A DNA stretch of 13,710 nucleotides from Nitrosomonadales bacterium (lineage in GTDB: Bacteria > Pseudomonadota > Gammaproteobacteria > Burkholderiales > SG8-41). The notes under the pieces were generated by a model. It did no database searches, was not told the DNA's origin, and saw only the letters and a list, made by a program, of their open reading frames with translations. Positions 7,719 to 13,710 of this stretch are shown here, in pieces (position 1 is the first letter of the stretch; the number at the start of each line of letters is the position of its first letter). The position numbers and the translations under genes are program-made. The DNA lies in assembly GCA_009885185.1 (NCBI GenBank), contig VFLF01000886.1:1-13710 (forward strand). The letters are read 5' to 3'.

Positions 7719-8162
7719 ATGAAAGGGTTGATACAGGCGATGTTGTTTGCCGCGTTGGTGTTATCAGGTGCAACGTGGGCGCAGGAGACTATTGGGTTCG
7801 TCAAAACCGTAACGGGCGAGGCAACGGTTACTGACGGTGGCAAAGCAGTGAAGGCCGTCGCGGGCACGCCGGTCAGGCTTGACAGCGTGCTGAAGACCGG
7901 GCCCAAGGGCGCCATGGGGGTGACGTTCAAAGATAATTCCATCATGTCGTTCGGGCCGGATACCGAGGTCACAGTGGACGAATATCTGTATGCGCCGGCC
8001 AAAGGTGACTTGAAATTCGGCGCCAGCATGAGCAAAGGTACACTGAACGTAGTGACGGGCGCCATCGCCAGGCTCAAACCAGAAGCGGTGTCGCTTAAAA
8101 CACCGACCGGCACCATCGGCGTTCGCGGGACCAATTTCGCGGTCAAGATCGAACCGCAGTAA
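7719..8162 (+). CDS. Secreted FecR-domain protein
   Basis: This is a 147-residue exported protein. The chosen start (7719) has GGAGG at 7710-7714 and is followed directly by a clean Sec signal peptide with likely cleavage after Ala21 (TWA/QE); an in-frame ATG at 7692 would add nine residues before it and has no good ribosome binding site. The mature part is a FecR-type beta-rich domain with GFVKTVTGEATV near its start, FKDNSIMSFGP in the middle and TPTGTIGVRGTNF (128-140) at the end. It has no transmembrane anti-sigma part and no sigma factor gene beside it, so it is not a classical FecR regulator. Periplasmic FecR-domain proteins are often found beside CHASE2 cyclases and may present or sense a ligand for them; that role is inferred from context. 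Confidence 0.9.
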   Translation: MKGLIQAMLFAALVLSGATWAQETIGFVKTVTGEATVTDGGKAVKAVAGTPVRLDSVLKTGPKGAMGVTFKDNSIMSFGPDTEVTVDEYLYAPAKGDLKFGASMSKGTLNVVTGAIARLKPEAVSLKTPTGTIGVRGTNFAVKIEPQ

Positions 8163-8222
8163 CAACGCGGTGTTGCTCGTGCGCAGTGGCACAAGCGCTA
8201 ATGATGTTTACGGAGATTAAAC

Positions 8223-8747
8223 ATGACAGCCATGAACTGGATGCGTGATCCCACGGCGGAAACCAGTGCCGTCAAACGTGCACGCCTCAAGCCGCCGCCT
8301 TCGTTGGCAGGCAAGACCGTTGGTTTGTTCGACATCGGCAAGACGCGTACTGACGAATTTTTCAATCAGGTGGAAATTCGCCTGCACGAGCGCGGCATCA
8401 AGACCAAACGTGTCGGCAAACCCACCAACGCCAAGGTCGCCACGGCGGAGAATCTCGCGAAGATCGCCTCCGATGTCGATGTGGTGATTATCGGACTCTC
8501 GGACTGAGGCTCATGCACGTCGTGCAGTCTGCACGACCTGATGAACTTCGATGAGCGCGGCATCCCCGGCGTGTCGGTGGTGACCACGGGGTTTACCGAT
8601 GCGGTGGAAGTGCAAACCAAAGCCATCGGCTTTGAAGCCGCGGTGGTGTATACGCCCCACCCGATACAGAATCGCACGGCGGATGAGCTGAAGAAAATTG
8701 CTGATGATGCGGTGGCGCCGGTGCTGAAGCTCCTTCAGTCGCAATAG
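8223..8747 (+). CDS. UGSC-family selenoprotein with in-frame TGA (Sec95)
   Basis: Reading the TGA at 8505-8507 as selenocysteine gives one 174-residue protein with the motif Sec95-Gly-Ser-Cys98, followed by Thr-Ser-Cys101-Ser-Leu-His. The N-terminal part (LAGKTVGLFDIGKTRTDEFF) and the part after Sec (LMNFDERGIPGVSVVTTGF, then VVYTPHPI) match the UGSC family as I know it. That family is annotated as UGSC (seleno)protein and has Sec or Cys at this site. The start has GGAG (8212-8215) 7 nt upstream. The downstream half is in frame and has no ribosome binding site of its own. A strong SECIS-like hairpin lies just after the TGA. There is no signal peptide, so it should act in the cytoplasm. The biochemical role is unknown; a UxxC selenol/thiol pair suggests redox chemistry. 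It ends 2 nt before the convergent reductase gene. Confidence 0.93.
8519..8537 (+). promoter_or_regulatory. SECIS-like hairpin of the UGSC gene
   Basis: A perfect 8-bp stem (8519-8526 with 8530-8537) closes the triloop GTC. The loop starts 19 nt after the TGA and its first base is G, meeting the published bacterial SECIS criteria. The apical part GCA-GUC-UGC closely resembles the E. coli fdhF SECIS tip (GCA-GGUC-UGC, from memory) but lacks the bulged U. It lies in coding sequence and is expected to bind SelB. Confidence 0.85.
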
Positions 8748-8749
8748 AC

Positions 8750-9703
8750 TTACACGTTGCCGATAAACTCCACCATGCGCTTGCGCTGTGCCGCATTGGG
8801 CAACCGCGTGCGCCCGGCATTGAGGTTGTCCTGCATGTGTTCCACGCGGTCGGTGCCGGGAATAACGAGATTGACTTCTTCCCTGGCGAGCATGTATTTC
8901 AGAAAGAACTGGCCCCAAGTTGGCGCGTCGAATTCCGCCGCCCACTCGGGTACCTGCTTGCCTTTTACGGCGTTGAACAACGCCGCGCGGGCGAAGGGCA
9001 GGTTGCACATCACCGCCGTGCCGGTGTCGGCGGCGACCGCGAGAAGTTTGTCCTCCACGCTGCGCTCGGCCATGGAGTAGTTGACCTGAATGAAGTCGAG
9101 TTTTTCTTTTTGCAGCATTTCGATCAGGCGCGAGTTGGCTTTGTCCTGATCCTGCGAATGGGTGACGCCGATGTAGCGGCAGATGCCCTGCGCCTTCCAT
9201 TCGCGCAGCACGGCGAGATGTTCGGCGGCTTCTGCTGGCGGCACGAAGCCGATGTTGTGTCGGAGCATCAGTTCGACTTTGTCGGTGCGCAGCCGACGCA
9301 GCGATTCTTTCATTTCGGCGGTGGCGCCGTCGCGTCCGGGGGCGCGGAACTTGGTCGAGATGAACGCCCGGTCGCGCGACTTCATTTCCGCGAGCAGGTC
9401 GCCAAGGGTGGCTTCCGCCGGTCCGTAGGACGGAGCGGTATCGATGCAGCGCGCGCCGGAGTCGAGCAGCGTGCGGATGACGGCGATGCGGCTGGCGCGC
9501 TTCTCGGTGTCGTTGCCGATGTCGAGCACGAACTGGGTGCCCATGCCGATCACGGGCATGAGCTCGCCGGTGCGTGGAATTTTGCGGGTGAGCAGGGGTT
9601 TGGCGGCGGCGGTCTGCGCGTAGGCGGGCAGCGCCATGGCGGCGCCGAGTGTGGCGCTAAGGGCGAGGATGTCGCGGCGGGTGTATGAGCGGTGTGTGGT
9701 CAT
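8750..9703 (-). CDS. Tat-exported aldo/keto reductase (paralogue 2)
   Basis: This 317-residue aldo/keto reductase has a twin-arginine signal (YTRRDILALSA, then a hydrophobic stretch and likely cleavage after ALPAYA). The catalytic tetrad is intact: Asp88 and Tyr93 (IDTAPSYG), Lys118 (STKFRAPGRD) and His149 (LMLRHN). The late motif VIPGTDRVEHMQDNLNAG fits the cofactor-binding end. It shares many blocks with the reductase at 876-1796, such as the KPL..R.IP..GEL.PV.G.GT entry, the VQFNYSMAER/IQVNYSMAER block, WAAEFD and QFFLKY, so the two are paralogues. It follows the transporter gene by 49 AT-rich bases on the same strand and may be read with it, or have its own promoter there. Its 3' end almost touches the convergent UGSC gene. 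No Shine-Dalgarno is obvious. The substrate is unknown. Confidence 0.94.
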   Translation of the reverse strand: MTTHRSYTRRDILALSATLGAAMALPAYAQTAAAKPLLTRKIPRTGELMPVIGMGTQFVLDIGNDTEKRASRIAVIRTLLDSGARCIDTAPSYGPAEATLGDLLAEMKSRDRAFISTKFRAPGRDGATAEMKESLRRLRTDKVELMLRHNIGFVPPAEAAEHLAVLREWKAQGICRYIGVTHSQDQDKANSRLIEMLQKEKLDFIQVNYSMAERSVEDKLLAVAADTGTAVMCNLPFARAALFNAVKGKQVPEWAAEFDAPTWGQFFLKYMLAREEVNLVIPGTDRVEHMQDNLNAGRTRLPNAAQRKRMVEFIGNV

Positions 9704-9752
9704 GATAGGTTGTGTTATAAAAAAGTTAATTAAAACAGATAGTTAAGACACT

Positions 9753-11054
9753 TTAGCCTTGTGGCGTGCCAGCAGAACGCTTTTCCTGCATGCGGCCCAG
9801 CGCCAGCGCCAGCCCCAGCCACGCCGCGGTCACGGGCACTGTGGCCAGCGAAATCGCGCCGAGTTCCATGCCTGCGCCGCGCAAGGCGTTGAACAGCCAA
9901 CTGAATGCTACATCGGCACCGCGAAACACCACGTTGTCGATGACGTTTTTGGCTTTGTATTTTTCTTCACGGTCGACCACGGTGAACAACACCTCGCGCG
10001 CCGGGTTGGAAATGGCGAAGTTCGCCGCGCGTTGCGCCGCCTGAAACGCCAGCACTACCCACAGCATCGGTGTCGCCCACAGCGCGATAAACCCGATGGC
10101 GAAGATCAGCGGCAAAAACGCCGCCGCCGGTCCCGCGCCGAAGCGTTTGATCAGTTTGCCGGTGGCGAGAAACTGTACCGCGATGGTGAGCACGCCCACC
10201 GCGAGGTCAATCTGCGCAAAGATGGCGGTGCGCTTGTTCGGATCGGCGGACATGGCGGAAACGATGTTCGCCTGCTGAAAATACAGGAAGGTGCCCGCCA
10301 GCGACAGCAGCGCCACCCACAGGGCGATGCTCGCGAGATAGGGCGAGCGCGCAATCATCATGATGCCCGCGATCCAGTTGCCGCCCAGGGCTGCGTCCGG
10401 TTTGGCGGCGGTGTCTCGCCCGGCTTTGAATTGAACCGCGGCGGTCTCCAGCCGCATGGCGCAGAACACCGCGCACTCCAGCAACAGCGCGGCAATGATT
10501 AACAGATTGGCACGCCCGATAGGCACGGCGAGCATGGTGACGATGGCAGGTCCCAGCAGCGCGCCCGCCGAGCCGCCGGCGGCGATAAAGCCGAACAGCC
10601 GCTTGCCTTGTTCCGAGCCATACAGATCGGCCATGAATGACCAGAACACCGACACGGCGAACAGGTTGAACACGCTGATCCACACAAAGAATGTCTGCGC
10701 GGTGAGCGACAGCGCGGGGCCTTTGGGCAGCAGAGTCAGCAACAGCCAGAAGATAATGATATTGGCGACGAAGAAGTGATACACCAGCGGAATGAAGCGT
10801 TGCCGTGGCAGCCGCGCCACCAGCGCGCCGTAAATGGGCGTTACCGCGAGCATGACAAAAAACGTGGCAGTAAACAGCCAAGGCAGATTTTTGATGCCGC
10901 TGGCCAAACCCATTTCGTCGCGCACCGGGCGCAGCACGTAGTAGCCCGCCAGCAGACAGAAAAAATACGCAAACGACCACAGCAGCGCGCGCGTTTCGCC
11001 GGGTTTGACGGCGACCACGCGCGCGAGGGTTTTGTCGAAAGTGGATTCAGTCAC
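9753..11054 (-). CDS. MFS-type / ATP:ADP-translocase-like membrane transporter
   Basis: The product is a 433-residue, highly hydrophobic inner-membrane protein with about ten to twelve membrane helices, the first near residues 22-41 and others near 57-78, 88-110, 120-141, 155-178, 184-200, 240-260, 282-298, 308-342 and 397-420. The motifs YYVLRPVRDEMG (38-49), YGSEQGKRLFGFIAAGGSAG and SNPAREVLFTVVDREEKYKA with KNVIDNVVFRGAD are typical of bacterial proteins annotated as MFS transporter or NTP/NDP exchange transporter (TLC-like). Free-living bacteria often carry this type, and its substrate is generally not known, so nucleotide exchange should not be assumed. It starts with GTG 6 nt after the galU stop, so the two are probably coupled, and no strong Shine-Dalgarno is present. 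Confidence 0.85.
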   Translation of the reverse strand: MTESTFDKTLARVVAVKPGETRALLWSFAYFFCLLAGYYVLRPVRDEMGLASGIKNLPWLFTATFFVMLAVTPIYGALVARLPRQRFIPLVYHFFVANIIIFWLLLTLLPKGPALSLTAQTFFVWISVFNLFAVSVFWSFMADLYGSEQGKRLFGFIAAGGSAGALLGPAIVTMLAVPIGRANLLIIAALLLECAVFCAMRLETAAVQFKAGRDTAAKPDAALGGNWIAGIMMIARSPYLASIALWVALLSLAGTFLYFQQANIVSAMSADPNKRTAIFAQIDLAVGVLTIAVQFLATGKLIKRFGAGPAAAFLPLIFAIGFIALWATPMLWVVLAFQAAQRAANFAISNPAREVLFTVVDREEKYKAKNVIDNVVFRGADVAFSWLFNALRGAGMELGAISLATVPVTAAWLGLALALGRMQEKRSAGTPQG

Positions 11055-11060
11055 TTTTGA

Positions 11061-11942
<882 letters not shown>

Positions 11943-12012
11943 GTTTAATGGCTTTCTGAATTGTGCTGGCGACGCAGCATAAGCGACATTGTATCTTCTC
12001 GCGCGTCACCGC

Positions 12013-12043
12013 AAAAAAACGCCACCCCCAAGGGTGGCGTTTT
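12013..12043. terminator. Bidirectional Rho-independent terminator upstream of galU
   Basis: An 11-bp stem (12017-12027 with 12032-12042) closes the 4-nt loop ccaa. An A run lies on the left side (12013-12019) and T on the right, so it can act on either strand. On the minus strand it would stop transcription from the right before galU. Confidence 0.85.
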
Positions 12044-12289
12044 CCGTTAAATGGTGGGGCGGCGTCTACCGAATACTTGGACTAACCATTTGAGTTAATG
12101 TGATTGTCTTTTGAGCGCATTTCGAGGTTCCCCCCATAGCTGCCCCAGCCTAGTTGTCGTGATGCACTTCCCAAACATCGTAAGGAACCCTCGGCCCAAA
12201 ACCCACCCGCGCGTTTGCGCGCGTCGCCCATCTGCAGCTAATACCGTGTGATTGCTGGAGCCGTCGATGCTGACGGGCCGTTCATCGGC

Positions 12290-12447
12290 TATTGTGTTGA
12301 AAAACGCGCTCTCCACAATTCTCGAGCATTCGTGTAAAAAATCGACCACTCAGATCGGCCTACAATCGACGATCGACCCTCGGTTAAGGGTGTGACGACC
12401 CCTAAATTCGTTTTGAAAATTTATTCGTGGAGTTTTTCAACACAATA
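12290..12447. mobile_element. MITE-like element, 158 bp with 16-nt perfect terminal inverted repeats
   Basis: The left end (12290-12305) TATTGTGTTGAAAAAC is the exact reverse complement of the right end (12432-12447). Each end is flanked by the same 4 bases, CGGC (12286-12289 and 12448-12451), consistent with a target-site duplication. The 126-bp interior is too short for a transposase and has no clear frame. The TGTTGAAAAA core is like the terminal repeats of several IS5- or IS1182-type insertion sequences (from memory), so it could be moved in trans by such a transposase. Confidence 0.78.
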
Positions 12448-12730
12448 CGGCCGTAGCCGCCGTTGGCGATCCGACCGGCACAGGCACGCAATGGGTTGCT
12501 GAGCAGTCATAAAACGGAAAGTTGTCCCGAGTGAGCACCAACGATAGAGTCCTCCGACTCAGTAGGTGGGGGGACGTTTGGGATGCAATCCATTGCTAAG
12601 AACAGCCCGACCCAATCGGCCTCATTTATTGCTGGTATAAACGCCGCCTCGAGGGCGTAAGCCCCCTTTGTTTTTGTGATGTGCGAACTGGTTCGTAGTT
12701 CGGAGGATGAGTTAAGGTCGAAGGCCAATA

Positions 12731-12764
12731 CCCATCGTCAGCCGGATGCATGCGCTGCGATGGG
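12731..12764. other. Stable hairpin downstream of ycaO
   Basis: Stem 12731-12737 pairs with 12758-12764 (cccatcg/cgatggg), then, after a bulged T, 12739-12742 pairs with 12754-12757, with an 11-nt loop. It begins about 37 nt after the ycaO stop codon in the direction of transcription. There is no T run, so it may be an mRNA 3'-end or processing structure rather than an intrinsic terminator. Confidence 0.45.
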
Positions 12765-12800
12765 CATCGCTGTGCTCAACCCATGGTGTCCTTGCCGTCC

Positions 12801-13710
12801 CTAACCGGATAAAGCTGCTACCTTGGTCCGTTTAATGTGCAGTTTTTTGTAGCTGTCGATCAGGCGCTGGTGCCTGTCGAGCCCCTCCAGTTTCATGCTC
12901 GTTGGCATCAAGCCGAAGAAGCGCACGCTGCCGTCCACTGAGCCCATCACAGCGGCCATTCGCGGGTTGCCGAACATCCGGCGGAAATTGACCGCGTAAT
13001 CGTCCAGTTCCAGGTCGTCGTCCAGCAGCACCTCCAGCACCACATTCAAGGCCCGATAAAACAATCCGCGCTCGACCGTGTTCTCGTTGTACTGCAGAAA
13101 AGCTCCCACCAACTCTTGCGTCGCATCAAATTGCTTTAAGGCTAGATTAATTAGCAGCTTCAATTCCAGAATCGTTAGCTGACCCCAGACTGTGTTCTCG
13201 TCAAATTCGACGCCGATCAATGTGATGATGTCGGTGTAATCATCCAGCTCACTGTCTTCCAGACGTTCAAGCAATGCTTTCAGACTAGCGTCGTCCAGAC
13301 GATGCAAGTTCAAGATATCGGCGCGGAACAACAGTGCTTTGTTGGTGTTATCCCAGATTAAATCCTCTACCGGGTATACCTCCGAATAACCCGGCACCAA
13401 GATGCGGCAGGCCGTTGCGCCTAAATCCTCATACACCGCCATGTATACTTCTTTCCCCATGCCTTCGAGAATGCCGAACAAGGTCGCGGCTTCTTCGGCA
13501 TTGGAATTTTCACCCTGACCGGAAAAGTCCCACTCGACAAAATCGAAATCAGCTTTGGAGCTGAAAAAGCGCCACGACACGATGCCGCTGGAATCAATGA
13601 AGTGCTCGACAAAGTTATTCGGCTCAGTCACAGCGTTACTTTCAAAGGTGGGCCGGGGTAAATCGTTCAGCCCTTCAAAACTGCGACCTTGCAGCAACTC
13701 CGTAAGACTA
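12801..13710 (-). CDS. ycaO: YcaO, C-terminal half (cut by window edge)
   Basis: The frame is open from the right edge to a stop at 12801, giving about 303 residues of a protein whose beginning lies outside the window. It closely resembles the C-terminal half of E. coli YcaO (586 residues): DFDFVEWDFSG, KEVYMAVYEDLGATACRILVPGYSEVYPVEDL, the acidic LEDSELDDYTDI stretch, an all-helical TPR-like part, and an ending with FFGLMP and the YKKLHIKR block. E. coli YcaO has an ATP-binding core in the N-terminal half and is linked to beta-methylthiolation of ribosomal protein S12 through RimO. Only the C-terminal region is seen here, so the catalytic residues cannot be checked. The frame continues unbroken to the edge, so a TTG near 13697 is not the true start. 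Confidence 0.9.
   Translation of the reverse strand, partial: SLTELLQGRSFEGLNDLPRPTFESNAVTEPNNFVEHFIDSSGIVSWRFFSSKADFDFVEWDFSGQGENSNAEEAATLFGILEGMGKEVYMAVYEDLGATACRILVPGYSEVYPVEDLIWDNTNKALLFRADILNLHRLDDASLKALLERLEDSELDDYTDIITLIGVEFDENTVWGQLTILELKLLINLALKQFDATQELVGAFLQYNENTVERGLFYRALNVVLEVLLDDDLELDDYAVNFRRMFGNPRMAAVMGSVDGSVRFFGLMPTSMKLEGLDRHQRLIDSYKKLHIKRTKVAALSG

Larger units (their letters stand above)
12044..12800. other. Gene-poor 757-bp stretch between galU terminator and ycaO
   Basis: No convincing protein gene is visible. Two short minus-strand open frames (12095-12349 and 12507-12728) have no ribosome binding site, signal or family motif that I recognise, and the first runs through the left end of the MITE-like element. 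The stretch holds that element (12290-12447), a small cgcgc/gcgcg hairpin (12208-12221) and a larger hairpin at 12731-12764. It may be remains of decayed genes or insertions. No tRNA-like or riboswitch-like structure was seen by eye. Confidence 0.6.

Noticed and set aside
8541..8747. Separate gene starting at ATG 8541
   Set aside because: It is the C-terminal part of the UGSC protein; the codons between the TGA and this ATG encode the conserved GSC motif and following residues, and no ribosome binding site is present.
8837..9688. Long plus-strand open frame opposite reductase 2
   Set aside because: It is antisense to a complete, motif-rich aldo/keto reductase; glycine/arginine-rich shadow of GC-rich coding DNA.
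12095..12349. Short minus-strand open frame as a gene
   Set aside because: Starts inside and crosses the end of the MITE-like element, no ribosome binding site and no recognised family.
12507..12728. Short minus-strand open frame of 73 codons as a gene
   Set aside because: No ribosome binding site and no recognised motif; cannot be told from chance.

Overview
The window is moderately GC-rich, densely coded DNA from a proteobacterium, most likely an uncultured gamma- or betaproteobacterium. The C-terminal half of a long YcaO, a DUF6279-type lipoprotein, GalU, two Tat-exported aldo/keto reductases and a CHASE2 cyclase with OmpA-like and FecR-like neighbours all fit that placement. No rRNA, tRNA, CRISPR array or phage gene is visible.

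Layout. 1-239 (-): start of a DUF6279-type lipoprotein cut by the left edge. 269-293: terminator. 317-1796 (-): a Tat-exported aldo/keto reductase followed by an exported HbpS/GlcG-family protein whose frame is broken at an A8 run. 1797-1981: intergenic region with an imperfect inverted repeat. 1982-6945 (+): a probable operon of a thioredoxin-domain fusion read through an in-frame TGA, an HD-domain-like protein overlapping it by ATGA, and a CHASE2 class III nucleotide cyclase. 7055-8162 (+): an OmpA-like lipoprotein and a secreted FecR-domain protein. 8223-8747 (+): a UGSC-family selenoprotein, also read through an in-frame TGA. 8750-11942 (-): galU, an ATP/ADP-translocase-like MFS carrier and a second Tat-exported aldo/keto reductase, transcribed in that order. 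12013-12043: terminator. 12044-12800: no convincing gene, but a 158-bp MITE-like element with perfect 16-nt inverted ends. 12801-13710 (-): C-terminal half of YcaO, cut by the right edge.

The main result is two probable selenoproteins within 6.8 kb. In each, an open frame stops at TGA, continues in the same frame with conserved-looking protein, and carries just after the TGA a hairpin that fits the bacterial SECIS description. The two TGA sites share the octamer TGAGGCTC, giving Sec-Gly-Ser-Cys in one and Sec-Gly-Ser-Arg in the other. A standard gene caller would split both genes or truncate them. Each selenoprotein gene lies next to one of the two paralogous exported aldo/keto reductases, which suggests an undescribed selenium-dependent redox neighbourhood. 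The substrate cannot be read from the sequence, and the Sec machinery (selA, selB, selC, selD) is not in the window.
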